The translations under genes were made by a program, and so were the position numbers. This document shows positions 24,988 to 34,627 of a stretch of 64,000 nucleotides of DNA, one piece after another. The DNA is from UBA2882 sp045542735 (GTDB lineage: Bacteria; Bacillota; Clostridia; Lachnospirales; Lachnospiraceae): the NCBI GenBank assembly GCA_045542735.1, contig JAZQLQ010000021.1:124001-188000 (forward strand), given 5' to 3'. Within the stretch, counting starts at the first letter, position 1. Each line of letters begins with the position of its first letter. The notes under the pieces are model-generated. The model ran no database searches, was not told where the DNA came from, and was given only the letters and a program-made list of their open reading frames with translations.

Positions 24988-26559
24988 ATGAAAAAGATTA
25001 CCAAGTATTATTTGGAAATAAAAATTGCATATCTTAAGACTGCAGCTTTTGTTGTGCTGATTGCGCTCTTGTTGTTTCCGTCTTTTCATAAAATTGAATC
25101 ATTTGGAAATAATATGTACACCATTCTCTTAAATGGGGAAGAGGTGGGAATGACAGACAGTGAGGCAACAGCAAAAGAGTATCTGCGCAAGGCCCGTGGG
25201 ATTCTTGCGAGGGAATCAGGCGAGCTTGTTTTTGTAGATGCAGTACTCACCACAGAAGGTAAAGAGTTGTATGTGGGACGTGTAGACAGTGAAGAAACGG
25301 TAGTAAATAATATGTGTCAGGTTTTGAAAAATCATGAGATTGCAGACAGAAACCCGGCATATACAATTAAAATCAATGAATTTACCGTAAACATTGCCAG
25401 CGCAGAAGGCGTCAATAATATTTTGCAGGCGGCTCTTAATAAATATGATCCGGCCAATGAATTTAAAGTAGAGTTGGTTTTGGATCCCCATCGTGAAATC
25501 AATGTTTTAACAACCAAAATCACAACCTCTGAACAACGTTTGGAGGAGGATTGGGTTATGCCCATGGCCGGTTATGAGAAAGCGGACTATGAGATGATGC
25601 AGGCTATGGATGCCAAGATCCAGAGAACTTTTGAAGATTTTGATTACGGACTTGTTGATTTGTATTATGGCGATGAGATCGAGATTGTCGAGACCTACTT
25701 ACCGCAAAGTGAATTGACGGATGATGCTACTGCACAGGAAATTCTCACAAGGGATCAGGAAAAAAATCAGATATATGAAGTACAGCCGGGCGATACTCTT
25801 TCGGAGATTTCCTTGGCGACAGATATTCCGCTGGATCGTATTATTGAGATGAATGAGATGTTGGAGGATGAAAATTCTACCATCCGTGTTGGTGATGAGT
25901 TGATTATTACTATCCCTGAACCGGAACTTTCTGTGGGACGTCAGGAAGAAATTTATTATGAAGAAGACTATGATGCTCCTACAGAGTATATTTATAATGA
26001 TGAGTGGTACACTACCGACTCGGTAGTCAGAAGACAACCTTCTGCAGGACACAGAAATGTTGCGGCCTTGGTTACTTATCGCAATACCAATGTGGTTTCT
26101 ACGGAGATTCTAAAAGAAGAAGTGACCATTCAGCCGGTTGCGAAGGTGGTTGAGGTTGGAACACGTATTCCGCCTACTTATATTAAGCCGATTTCCGGTG
26201 GACGACTTTCCTCTAACTATGGTAGAAGAAGTGCACCTACCAGGGGAGCTTCTACTTATCACAAAGGTATTGACTGGGCTGTTCCTACAGGTACTGCGGT
26301 TATGGCGTCCAGTGGTGGTACGGTTGTCAGAGCCGGTTGGGGCAGTGGTTATGGATATGTGGTTTATATACGTCATCCCGATGGCAGAGAAACCCGCTAT
26401 GCACACTTGAGTAAGGTGTTGGTAAAAGTGGGAGAAACCGTAAAACAGGGTGAAAAGATTGCATTGAGCGGAAATACAGGTAGAAGTACCGGTCCGCACT
26501 TGCATTTTGAGATTCTGATTAACGGATCTCAAGTAAATCCGCTACAATATTTGAATTAA
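24988..26559 (+). CDS. M23 peptidase with membrane anchor, LysM and G5-like domains
   Basis: This is an envelope-directed cell-wall endopeptidase. An N-terminal membrane helix (about 12-36, signal anchor) is followed by a roughly 220-residue unassigned region. Then comes LysM (YEVQPGDTLSEISLATDIPL, near 263-310), a G5-like stretch (about 345-395, TEILKEEVTIQPVAKVVEVG) and the M23 domain at 415-515. Zn ligands are visible: H425 and D429 in HKGID, and H504/H506 in PHLHFE. It should cleave peptidoglycan cross-bridges during growth, division or sporulation. Coupled to the flavin reductase gene by a 4-bp gap; no strong ribosome site of its own. Confidence 0.92.
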   Translation: MKKITKYYLEIKIAYLKTAAFVVLIALLLFPSFHKIESFGNNMYTILLNGEEVGMTDSEATAKEYLRKARGILARESGELVFVDAVLTTEGKELYVGRVDSEETVVNNMCQVLKNHEIADRNPAYTIKINEFTVNIASAEGVNNILQAALNKYDPANEFKVELVLDPHREINVLTTKITTSEQRLEEDWVMPMAGYEKADYEMMQAMDAKIQRTFEDFDYGLVDLYYGDEIEIVETYLPQSELTDDATAQEILTRDQEKNQIYEVQPGDTLSEISLATDIPLDRIIEMNEMLEDENSTIRVGDELIITIPEPELSVGRQEEIYYEEDYDAPTEYIYNDEWYTTDSVVRRQPSAGHRNVAALVTYRNTNVVSTEILKEEVTIQPVAKVVEVGTRIPPTYIKPISGGRLSSNYGRRSAPTRGASTYHKGIDWAVPTGTAVMASSGGTVVRAGWGSGYGYVVYIRHPDGRETRYAHLSKVLVKVGETVKQGEKIALSGNTGRSTGPHLHFEILINGSQVNPLQYLN

Positions 26560-26602
26560 AAGACGAAAAATTGTACAAAATAACTGATTTTTAAATTGAA
26601 AG

Positions 26603-26632
26603 TTTACAATCGTGCTATTGGTGGTATATAAT
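26603..26632 (+). promoter_or_regulatory. sigma-A promoter for murA
   Basis: TTTACA (26603-26608), an 18-bp spacer and TATAAT (26627-26632) lie 40 bp before the murA start. Confidence 0.7.
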
Positions 26633-26672
26633 ATTAAGATGTAAAAGTAAAATTTTGTGTTTGAGGTGCATT

Positions 26673-27965
26673 ATGGAGCAATACGCAATCAAAGGGGGCA
26701 ATCCCCTGGTTGGCGAAGTCGAGATTGGCGGAGCCAAAAATGCAGCACTTGCAATTTTAGCTGCTTCCATTATGACAGATGAGACAGTTACCATAGAGAA
26801 TTTACCTGATGTTAGAGATATCAATGTACTGATGCAGGCTATGCAGAGTGTCGGTGCCACTATTGACAGAGTGGACAGGCATTGCGTCAGAGTCAATGGT
26901 TCCACCATTCATGATGTTGTAATTGAGGATGATTATATCAAAAAAATCAGAGCTTCCTATTATTTATTGGGAGCGTTGCTTGGAAAATACAAGAGAGCAG
27001 AGGTGGCTCTTCCGGGCGGCTGTAATATTGGCAGCAGACCCATTGATCAGCATTTAAAAGGCTTCCGTGCTTTGGGTGCTGAAGTGAAGATTTCCAACGG
27101 ATTAATCGTTGCACAGGCAGAAAGATTAAAAGGAAGTCATATTTATCTGGACGTTGTTACTGTTGGAGCAACCATTAATATTATGATGGCAGCTGCTATG
27201 GCAGAAGGACAGACTATCATTGAAAATGCGGCAAAAGAGCCTCATGTTGTAGATTTAGCAAACTTCTTAAACAGTATGGGTGCTAATATTAAAGGTGCAG
27301 GTACGGATGTGATTCGTATCAAGGGTGTTGAGAAACTGCACAAGACGGAGTATTCCGTTATTCCGGATCAGATTGAAGCAGGAACTTTTATGATGGCAGC
27401 GGCAGCTACCAAGGGTGATGTAACCATTAAGAATGTGATTCCCAAGCATTTAGAGTCTATTACAGCTAAGCTTTTGGAGATTGGTTGTGAGGTGGAAGAG
27501 TCGGATGATGCGGTAAGAGTTGTTTCTTCCAAGCCCCTTTCCCACACTCAGGTTAAGACCCTTCCTTATCCGGGATTTCCTACAGATATGCAACCACAGA
27601 TTGCAGCCACATTGGCGCTTTCAACCGGTAGCAGTATCGTAACAGAGAGTATTTTTGAAAACCGTTTTAAATATGTAGATGAATTGTCCAGAATGGGAGC
27701 GTCCATTAAGGTAGAAGGCAATACCGCTATTATTTTTGGTGTTCAGGGACTTACAGGTGCACATGTCAGCGCGCCGGATCTTCGTGCAGGAGCGGCTCTT
27801 GTGATTGCGGGTCTTGCAGCTGAGGGTATTACGATTGTGGATGATATCTTCTATATTGAAAGAGGATACGAAGACTTTGAAGTGAAGTTGCAGGGACTTG
27901 GTGCCCAGATTGAAAAAGTATCCGATGAAAAAGAAGTACGTAAATTTAAAATGAGAGTATCTTAG
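26673..27965 (+). CDS. murA: UDP-N-acetylglucosamine 1-carboxyvinyltransferase
   Basis: MurA catalyses the first committed step of peptidoglycan synthesis, transferring enolpyruvate from PEP to UDP-GlcNAc in the cytoplasm. K22-N23 in GGAKNAALAILAAS binds substrate. The active-site Cys is C117 in PGGCNIGSRP (the Cys attacked by fosfomycin), so a fosfomycin-sensitive form is expected. The length of 430 is normal. The ATG at 26673 follows gaggtg at 5 bp; an in-frame upstream start at 26655 has no such site. Preceded by its own promoter and closed by a terminator overlapping the stop. Confidence 0.95.
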   Translation: MEQYAIKGGNPLVGEVEIGGAKNAALAILAASIMTDETVTIENLPDVRDINVLMQAMQSVGATIDRVDRHCVRVNGSTIHDVVIEDDYIKKIRASYYLLGALLGKYKRAEVALPGGCNIGSRPIDQHLKGFRALGAEVKISNGLIVAQAERLKGSHIYLDVVTVGATINIMMAAAMAEGQTIIENAAKEPHVVDLANFLNSMGANIKGAGTDVIRIKGVEKLHKTEYSVIPDQIEAGTFMMAAAATKGDVTIKNVIPKHLESITAKLLEIGCEVEESDDAVRVVSSKPLSHTQVKTLPYPGFPTDMQPQIAATLALSTGSSIVTESIFENRFKYVDELSRMGASIKVEGNTAIIFGVQGLTGAHVSAPDLRAGAALVIAGLAAEGITIVDDIFYIERGYEDFEVKLQGLGAQIEKVSDEKEVRKFKMRVS

Positions 27966-27982
27966 GATACTCTCATTTTTAT
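27950..27982 (+). terminator. intrinsic terminator overlapping murA stop
   Basis: The perfect repeat aatgagagtatc / gatactctcatt has a 4-nt loop containing the TAG stop, followed by ttttatt. Confidence 0.88.
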
Positions 27983-28100
27983 TGCAAATACGATTATTGA
28001 TGACACGGAAGTTTGGTGTTTTTGTGTTTTTTATCAACTTTCGCTGTTTTTTCCAAAATGTCAATTTTAATAAACTGCTGTCCGAAACGAATTGTCTGAA

Positions 28101-28310
28101 AAGTGTGCACCGGAACTTCTTCTTCAAAAAAGTTGATCCTTTCGGAAAATTCTAATCGATACATTCAAGAAACGATATTAACGCCCCATTTCAAAACTCG
28201 CTGTGCTCAAACAGGTTGAAATGGGGCGTACGTATTCTTTCGTGTATCGATTGAATTTTCATCGAAAGTGATTAAAAAATTTTTTCATAAGAAGTCCGGT
28301 GCACACACTT
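28101..28310. repeat. 210-bp imperfect palindrome (MITE-like hairpin)
   Basis: The two halves of this intergenic stretch are reverse complements with interruptions. Outer arms are agtgtgcaccgga / tccggtgcacacact. Middle arms are cggaaaattctaatcgatac / gtatcgattgaattttcatcg. Inner arms are acgccccatttcaa / ttgaaatggggcgt, around a short centre. It would fold into a long branched hairpin. No ORF is inside. It could be a small non-autonomous element or a structured RNA/DNA feature; the remaining parts of the 27983-28342 gap show nothing else. Confidence 0.75.
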
Positions 28311-28342
28311 CCGTGTGATAAAAATCATGTTTGTAATAAAAA

Positions 28343-29473
28343 TTATAATATCTTCACGATAAACAAATCCGGATGTTCAAACAAGTCCACAAACTTATCT
28401 GTACATTGAATCATGGGTCTGGTCAAATGCGCCTTGTTAATGTATACAATGTCACCTTCCGTACCATCCGAAAGAATGACGCGGTTATTCATATAGGTCA
28501 TCACGACATTTTCCAAGAAGGTAAGGATATATTCTGCTTCATATTTTTGCAAACCTTCTTTTTCAAAAATATCAATAACTTCAAAAGGACATAAGGGACC
28601 GCGGTAAACTCTGGCTGCGGTCATGGCATCATATACATCGGCAATGGCAACGATTTTGGCAAATTTGTCGATGCGGTCTCCCGTAATACCAAAGGGATAG
28701 CCGGTGCCATCACATTTTTCGTGATGCATTAAGGCTGCGTTTTTGATATGTGTACTGACCTTTTGCGGTTTCAATATCTGATAGCCCTCGATGGTATGTT
28801 TCTTTACGATTTTATATTCTTCATCCGTTAATTTGGCGGGTTTTTTTATAATCTGATCCGGAATGGCCAGCTTGCCTATATCGTGTAGTAATCCACAAAG
28901 GGTAGCGGTCTCAACATCCTCCGGAGACATACGAAGCCATGTGGCAAGGATGTTACTGATTAATGCCACATTCATACAATGGGCAAAGGTCAGGTCATCG
29001 TATTGGCGCATGTTGTGCAACATCTTAAATAAATCGGCGGAATTGGATGTGTTTTGAATAAGGTTGGTAGCTTGGTCTAACAATACGTTAGTGTTGACTT
29101 CGGCACCTTTTTGCACAATGTCATTGATGCTGCCACGAAAGTCGTCGATGGTATTGTCGAATTCCTGCTTAAACTTTTTGAATTCGGGACTGGCTTTGAT
29201 AAAAGCGGAATAGGGTGGATTGTCACGCAAGCTCTCAGAAATTGTCATTGCCTCACTTCCGCTGACGGTATCGTCAAAGGAAAGAGGCGCATCATAATCC
29301 TCATCTTCCGTATCTTTTACTTTTACATAAGGAACGGTATAAAATTCCAAACGGGTAATGGTCTTATCTGTCAGTACATGCCCTCTGGGGATGATGAGCT
29401 GATTGGCATAACTGAATACATCTTCGCCGACAATCATGCCCGGTGTAAGATGACTTGTGTATAATCGTCTCAT
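28343..29473 (-). CDS. HD-GYP domain c-di-GMP phosphodiesterase
   Basis: A short N-terminal region (MRRLYTSHLTPGMIVGED, like the DUF3391-type segment often preceding HD-GYP) leads to an HD-GYP domain. The metal-binding HD in CGLLHDIGKLAIPDQI, MHHEKCDGTGYPFG (HHE..DGxGYP) and KIVAIADVYDAMTA are intact. The expected activity is hydrolysis of c-di-GMP to pGpG/GMP. It is cytoplasmic with no sensor membrane helices. aaggaagggg lies 6-8 bp before the start. It is divergent from the metK riboswitch. Confidence 0.9.
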   Translation of the reverse strand: MRRLYTSHLTPGMIVGEDVFSYANQLIIPRGHVLTDKTITRLEFYTVPYVKVKDTEDEDYDAPLSFDDTVSGSEAMTISESLRDNPPYSAFIKASPEFKKFKQEFDNTIDDFRGSINDIVQKGAEVNTNVLLDQATNLIQNTSNSADLFKMLHNMRQYDDLTFAHCMNVALISNILATWLRMSPEDVETATLCGLLHDIGKLAIPDQIIKKPAKLTDEEYKIVKKHTIEGYQILKPQKVSTHIKNAALMHHEKCDGTGYPFGITGDRIDKFAKIVAIADVYDAMTAARVYRGPLCPFEVIDIFEKEGLQKYEAEYILTFLENVVMTYMNNRVILSDGTEGDIVYINKAHLTRPMIQCTDKFVDLFEHPDLFIVKIL

Positions 29474-29562
29474 AGCACTTCCCCTTCCTTTAGCATAGTA
29501 ACTAATTATACCTTTTTTGTTGGTAAAAAGTCAATGTTTCTACAGAAATACAGTGAAACTAC

Positions 29563-29591
29563 TTGACGGAGGGAAACACCTGTTATATAGT
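29563..29591 (+). promoter_or_regulatory. sigma-A promoter for riboswitch-metK
   Basis: TTGACG (29563-29568), an exact 17-bp spacer and TATAGT (29586-29591) place the start of transcription just before the riboswitch. Confidence 0.78.
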
Positions 29592-29622
29592 ATCGTTAGA
29601 TATGAAAATTCAATATTGTGAA

Positions 29623-29727
29623 GTCTCTTATTCAGAGTGGTGGAGATACAAAGGATCTGTGAAGCCACGGCAACCCCAAAGTATGGAAGGTGCCAGCCTG
29701 AGCGAGTAATCGAACAATAAGAGGATC
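29623..29727 (+). promoter_or_regulatory. SAM-I riboswitch (S-box)
   Basis: The aptamer has the P1 helix ctcttatt / aataagag (29625-29632, 29717-29724). Its core segments are agagtggtggag, tgaagccacggcaacc and gaaggtgccagcctgagcga, which are the conserved S-box blocks for the K-turn, P3/P4 and binding pocket. It sits between promoter and terminator and directly in front of metK. By family knowledge, SAM binding would stabilise the aptamer and let the downstream terminator form, so high SAM lowers metK expression. Confidence 0.93.
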
Positions 29728-29742
29728 TTTTATGTCTGAACG

Positions 29743-29770
29743 GTCCGCTTATGTTGAGCGGATTTTTTTA
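29743..29770 (+). terminator. riboswitch expression-platform terminator
   Basis: The repeat tccgctta / tgagcgga with a 3-nt loop is followed by a run of T. It lies 16 bp after the SAM aptamer and before metK, as expected for transcription attenuation. Confidence 0.85.
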
Positions 29771-29803
29771 TTTACGAATACAGTATTCTAGGAGGAAATG
29801 AAG

Positions 29804-30991
29804 ATGGACAAACGTTTATTTACATCTGAATCCGTAACAGAAGGACATCCTGACAAGGTTTGTGATGCCATTTCTGACGCGATTTTGGATGCATGTATGG
29901 AACAAGACCCTATGAGCCGTGTGGCATGTGAGACTTGCTGTTGTACCGGTTTCGTATTGGTTACAGGAGAATTAACAACAAAGGCACAGTTAGATATTCC
30001 TACGATTGTAAGAACTACCGTAGATGAAATCGGATATAACAGAGGTAAGATTGGTTTCGATGCTGATACCTGTGCGGTTATGGTTGCTTTGGACAAACAG
30101 TCTGCAGACATTGCCATGGGTGTAGACAAAGCTTTGGAAGCAAAAGAAAATAAAATGTCCGAAGAAGAAATCGAAGCAATCGGTGCAGGTGACCAGGGTA
30201 TGATGTTTGGTTATGCTAGTAACGAGACAGAAGAATTGATGCCTTATCCCATCAGCCTTGCTCATAAATTGGTGTTACAGCTTACAAAAGTGCGTAAAGA
30301 TGGTACTTTGGCATATTTAAGACCTGACGGTAAGAGCCAGGTTTCCGTAGAATATGATGAAAATGGAAAACCTATGCGTTTGGAAGCAGTGGTACTTTCC
30401 ACACAGCATGATCCGGATGTGACACAGGAACAGATTCATGCAGATATCAAAAAGTATGTATTTGATCCCGTGCTTCCCAAAGAAATGTTGGATGAGAATA
30501 CCAAATATTTTATTAACCCTACCGGACGTTTCGTAATTGGCGGACCTCATGGTGATGCCGGTTTGACAGGTAGAAAGATTATTGTAGATACTTATGGCGG
30601 ATATGCACGTCACGGTGGCGGTGCATTCTCCGGTAAAGACTGTACAAAGGTTGACCGTTCTGCGGCTTATGCAGCAAGATATGTTGCGAAAAACATTGTG
30701 GCAGCAGGAATCGCTGACAAATGCGAAATCCAGTTATCTTATGCTATCGGTGTAGCACAGCCTACTTCTGTTATGGTAGATACATTTGGTACCGGTAAGA
30801 TTTCTGATGAAAAATTAGTAGAGATCGTTCGTGAAAACTTTGATCTCCGTCCTGCCGGAATTATTAAAATGTTGGATCTTCGCAGACCAATCTACAAACA
30901 GACAGCTGCTTACGGACATTTCGGACGTAATGATTTGGATCTTCCTTGGGAGAAACTTGATAAGGTTGAAACCTTGAAGAAATACTTATAA
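29804..30991 (+). CDS. metK: S-adenosylmethionine synthetase
   Basis: MetK makes S-adenosylmethionine from methionine and ATP, releasing PPi and Pi, in the cytoplasm. Characteristic segments are SESVTEGHPDKVCD, GAGDQGMMFGYA, GRFVIGGPHGDAGLTGRK and GGGAFSGKDCTKVDRSAAY. The length of 395 is normal. The ATG at 29804 was taken because it lies 8 bp from aggagg; the ATG at 29798 is only 2 bp away. Regulated by the SAM-I riboswitch immediately upstream and followed by a terminator. Confidence 0.96.
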   Translation: MDKRLFTSESVTEGHPDKVCDAISDAILDACMEQDPMSRVACETCCCTGFVLVTGELTTKAQLDIPTIVRTTVDEIGYNRGKIGFDADTCAVMVALDKQSADIAMGVDKALEAKENKMSEEEIEAIGAGDQGMMFGYASNETEELMPYPISLAHKLVLQLTKVRKDGTLAYLRPDGKSQVSVEYDENGKPMRLEAVVLSTQHDPDVTQEQIHADIKKYVFDPVLPKEMLDENTKYFINPTGRFVIGGPHGDAGLTGRKIIVDTYGGYARHGGGAFSGKDCTKVDRSAAYAARYVAKNIVAAGIADKCEIQLSYAIGVAQPTSVMVDTFGTGKISDEKLVEIVRENFDLRPAGIIKMLDLRRPIYKQTAAYGHFGRNDLDLPWEKLDKVETLKKYL

Positions 30992-31002
30992 TTTTGTATA
31001 CT

Positions 31003-31049
31003 AATCCTATATGTGATGCTTCCAAAAGGTGTTGCATATAGGATTTTTT
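31003..31049 (+). terminator. intrinsic terminator after metK
   Basis: The repeat atcctatatg / catataggat encloses a loop that itself contains a small stem (gcttcc aaaa ggtgt), followed by tttttt. Confidence 0.85.
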
Positions 31050-31075
31050 GTTGAAATTTTGATGGGAGGCGCCCT

Positions 31076-34000
31076 ATGGCTTTTACACATCTGCATGTCC
31101 ATACCGAGTATTCGTTGTTGGATGGATCCAATAAAATTAAAGAATGTGTGAAACGTGTCAAAGAACTGGGCATGGACAGTGTGGCAATTACAGACCATGG
31201 TGTTATGTACGGTGTTATTGACTTTTACCGCGCAGCCAAAGAAATTGGTATTAAACCAATCTTGGGCTGTGAAGTTTATGTCGCGCCAAATTCCCGTTTT
31301 GATAAGGAATTAACCGGCGGTGAAGACCGTTACTACCATTTGGTGCTTTTGGCAGAAAATGATACCGGCTATTCCAATTTGATGAAAATTGTCAGCCGCG
31401 GTTTTACCGAAGGCTATTATTACAAACCCCGTGTGGATATGGAGGTTTTGAACGAATACCACGAAGGTATTATTGCTCTTTCTGCTTGTCTGGCAGGTGA
31501 GGTCCAAAGATATATCCAGAAAGGGTTATTGGAAGAGGCAAAAAAAGCGGCATTAAAATATCAAGCCTGTTTTGGAAAAGATAATTACTTTTTGGAGATG
31601 CAGGATCATGGTATTCCGGAACAGCGCATGGTAAATACTGCGCTTTTATCCATGAGCCGCGAATTAAATATTCCATTGGTCGCCACCAACGATGTACATT
31701 ATACTTATGCGGAGGATGTGAAACCACACGACATTTTGCTATGTCTGCAGACCGGCAAGAAATTGGCCGATGAAGACCGTATGCGCTACGACGGCGGACA
31801 GTATTATATCAAGAGCGAAGAGGAGATGAAGCAGCTTTTTCCTTATGCTTTAGAAGCTGTTGAGAATACACATAAGATTGCTGAGCGTTGTAATGTAGAG
31901 ATTGAGTTTGGTGTGACCAAGTTGCCCCGCTTTGAAGTGCCGGAAGGATATGATTCCTGGAGTTATCTCAATAAACTTTGTACCGATGGCCTTCATGAAC
32001 GTTATCCTGAGGATGACGGTACATTAAAGGAACGCTTGGATTATGAGCTTTCGGTTATTCAAAAAATGGGTTATGTGGACTATTTCCTGATTGTATGGGA
32101 TTTTATTAACTATGCCCGTCAGAATGATATTATGGTAGGACCCGGACGTGGCTCTGCGGCGGGAAGTATTGTCTCTTATTGCCTCAAGATTACCAACATC
32201 GATCCTATTAAATATAGCTTGCTCTTTGAGCGTTTCTTAAATCCCGAGCGTGTTTCCATGCCTGATATTGATATTGACTTCTGCTTTGAAAGAAGACAGG
32301 AAGTCATTGATTACGTGGGACAGAAATATGGTGCGGATAAGGTGGTACAGATCGTTACCTTCGGTACGCTGGCGGCAAAGGGAGTTATTCGCGATGTGGC
32401 ACGAGTTATGGACTTGCCTTACGCCTTTGCAGATTCTCTTGCCAAAATGATTCCGAATGAGCTGAACATTACCTTGGAGCGAGCCTTGACCATTAATCCT
32501 GAGCTTCGCAGCCTCTATGAGACGGATGAACAGGTCAAAGAGTTGATTGATATGAGTAAACGCCTGGAGGGACTGCCCAGACACACCTCCATGCATGCTG
32601 CAGGTGTGGTTATCTGCCGTGATCCTGCAGATGAATTCGTACCATTATCCAGAGGTTCCGACGGCTCCATTACTACCCAGTTTACCATGACTACCATTGA
32701 GGAATTGGGACTTTTAAAAATGGACTTTTTGGGTCTGCGTACATTGACGGTTATCCAAAATGCCTGCAAGTTAATTGAGAAAAGCTGTGGAAAAGTCATT
32801 GATATTGACAAGATTGATTTTGATGACAAAGCAGTGTATGAATATATCGGCACCGGTAAAACCGATGGTATCTTCCAGTTGGAAAGTGCCGGAATGAAAA
32901 GCTTTATGAAGGAATTAAGACCCAGAAACCTAGAGGATGTCATTGCGGGGATTTCCCTGTACCGTCCCGGTCCCATGGACTTTATTCCCAAATATATTGA
33001 AGGTAAAAACAATCAGGACAGTGTCACCTATTCTTGTCCGGAACTGCAACCGATCCTGGAGCCTACCTATGGTTGTATCGTATATCAGGAACAGGTTATG
33101 CAGATTGTACGTGACCTTGGCGGCTATACCTTGGGGCGAAGTGATTTGGTCCGTCGTGCCATGAGTAAGAAAAAACAGGCTGTCATGGAAAAAGAGCGCG
33201 CCAACTTTGTATATGGCAATGAAGAGGAAGGTGTTCCCGGTTGTGTATCCAAGGGAATTGCTGAAAATGTGGCATCCCATATTTATGATGAGATGATGGA
33301 TTTTGCCAAATATGCATTTAATAAATCCCATGCGGCAGCATATGCGGTTGTTGCTTATGAGACGGCATATTTGAAATATTATTATCCCGTTGAATTTATG
33401 GCGGCTCTTTTGACTTCTGTCATTGACAATGCCGGCAAGGTTTCCAATTATATTATGGTATGCCGTTCTATGGGCATTCAGATATTGCCGCCGGATGTTA
33501 ATGAAGGCCTGGTTGGTTTTTCTGTAAAGGATGGAGCCATTGTCTATGCCTTGACTGCCATTAAAGGTGTTGGACGTAATATCATTGATTCCATTGTGCA
33601 GGAAAGAGAGTTACGCGGACCTTACCGTGATCTGAAAGATTTCGTGACCCGGCTGGCAGATGAAGATCTCAATAAACGTGTGGTTGAAAACTTTATTAAG
33701 GCCGGTGCTTTTGATTGTCTCCCCGGGACCAGAAAACAACAGATGAGCATTTATGTCCAGATTATGGACAGTATCATTAAAGACAAAAAGAACAATATGG
33801 CGGGTCAAATGTCGCTTTTTGATTTGGCGGGTGAAGAAGATAAAGCAGATTTTGATATAAAAATGCCTGATGTGGGAGAATATAAAAAGGAAGTCCTTTT
33901 GGGCTTTGAAAAAGAAGTTATTGGCTTTTATGTTAGTGGACATCCATTGGAAGAGTATGAAGCACTTTGGAAAAAGAAAATCTCTTCCGCTACGGCAGAG

Positions 34001-34525
34001 TTTGTGCTAGATGATGAGCTGGGACATGCCAAAATCGAAGATGGAATTAAAGCGACTATCGGAGGAATTATTGCATCCAAGACCATCAAATATACCAAAA
34101 ATGATAAGATGATGGCATTTTTGACAGTGGAAGATTTGGCCGGAAGCGTTGAGGTCATTGTTTTCCCTAGGGATTATGAGAAGTATGCTGTCAAGTTACA
34201 GGAGGATGCCAAAGTATTTATCACGGGAAGAACTTCTGTTGAAGAGGACAAGGATGGGAAAATCATTTTGGAGTCCATGATGACATTTGATGAAGTGCCC
34301 AAGAATCTATGGGTGAAATTCCCTTCTATTGCCATATATGAAGAGAAAGAACGCGTGTTAAATTCTATTTTATCCATGTCTGAAGGTAATGACACAGTTG
34401 TGATTTTCTGTGAGGCGGAAAAACAGATGAAGAAACTGCCGCCTAACCAAAATGTAAAAGCGGATGAGCAGTTGATGCGTAATCTTCAAAGTGCGTTTGG
34501 TGAAGAAAATATTAAGCTTGTATAG
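31076..34525 (+). CDS. dnaE: DNA polymerase III alpha subunit DnaE
   Basis: This is a replicative C-family polymerase of 1149 residues. The N-terminal PHP domain begins THLHVHTEYSLLDG and has ITDHGVMYGV. The palm shows GPGRGSAAGSIVSYCL and the metal-binding PDIDIDFCFERR. MHAAGVVI, YRPGPMDFIP and YQEQVMQIVRDLGGY are standard. The helix-hairpin-helix and OB regions follow, with EEDKDGKIILESM near the end. There is no 3'-5' exonuclease insertion, so it is DnaE rather than PolC. The start is preceded by gggagg. The gap to pfkA shows no clear terminator. Confidence 0.96.
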   Translation: MAFTHLHVHTEYSLLDGSNKIKECVKRVKELGMDSVAITDHGVMYGVIDFYRAAKEIGIKPILGCEVYVAPNSRFDKELTGGEDRYYHLVLLAENDTGYSNLMKIVSRGFTEGYYYKPRVDMEVLNEYHEGIIALSACLAGEVQRYIQKGLLEEAKKAALKYQACFGKDNYFLEMQDHGIPEQRMVNTALLSMSRELNIPLVATNDVHYTYAEDVKPHDILLCLQTGKKLADEDRMRYDGGQYYIKSEEEMKQLFPYALEAVENTHKIAERCNVEIEFGVTKLPRFEVPEGYDSWSYLNKLCTDGLHERYPEDDGTLKERLDYELSVIQKMGYVDYFLIVWDFINYARQNDIMVGPGRGSAAGSIVSYCLKITNIDPIKYSLLFERFLNPERVSMPDIDIDFCFERRQEVIDYVGQKYGADKVVQIVTFGTLAAKGVIRDVARVMDLPYAFADSLAKMIPNELNITLERALTINPELRSLYETDEQVKELIDMSKRLEGLPRHTSMHAAGVVICRDPADEFVPLSRGSDGSITTQFTMTTIEELGLLKMDFLGLRTLTVIQNACKLIEKSCGKVIDIDKIDFDDKAVYEYIGTGKTDGIFQLESAGMKSFMKELRPRNLEDVIAGISLYRPGPMDFIPKYIEGKNNQDSVTYSCPELQPILEPTYGCIVYQEQVMQIVRDLGGYTLGRSDLVRRAMSKKKQAVMEKERANFVYGNEEEGVPGCVSKGIAENVASHIYDEMMDFAKYAFNKSHAAAYAVVAYETAYLKYYYPVEFMAALLTSVIDNAGKVSNYIMVCRSMGIQILPPDVNEGLVGFSVKDGAIVYALTAIKGVGRNIIDSIVQERELRGPYRDLKDFVTRLADEDLNKRVVENFIKAGAFDCLPGTRKQQMSIYVQIMDSIIKDKKNNMAGQMSLFDLAGEEDKADFDIKMPDVGEYKKEVLLGFEKEVIGFYVSGHPLEEYEALWKKKISSATAEFVLDDELGHAKIEDGIKATIGGIIASKTIKYTKNDKMMAFLTVEDLAGSVEVIVFPRDYEKYAVKLQEDAKVFITGRTSVEEDKDGKIILESMMTFDEVPKNLWVKFPSIAIYEEKERVLNSILSMSEGNDTVVIFCEAEKQMKKLPPNQNVKADEQLMRNLQSAFGEENIKLV

Positions 34526-34564
34526 GCAAAGCGGGTAAATTGTGTATTATTTCTTTTAAATGAA

Positions 34565-34593
34565 TTGAAAAGACAAGGAAAAAGGATTAAAAT
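34565..34593 (+). promoter_or_regulatory. sigma-A promoter for pfkA
   Basis: TTGAAA (34565-34570), a 17-bp spacer and TAAAAT (34588-34593) lie 34 bp before the pfkA start. Confidence 0.6.
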
Positions 34594-34627
34594 ATAACAG
34601 ACGTTTTATGAAAACGGAGGAAAAGTT

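Noticed and set aside
26110..26532. 140-codon minus-strand frame
   Set aside because: It lies opposite the M23 domain, rich in Ser/Thr/Arg as expected from antisense of that region.
27621..28127. 168-codon minus-strand frame reaching into the intergenic palindrome
   Set aside because: Most of it is antisense to murA, and the intergenic part is explained by the palindrome.
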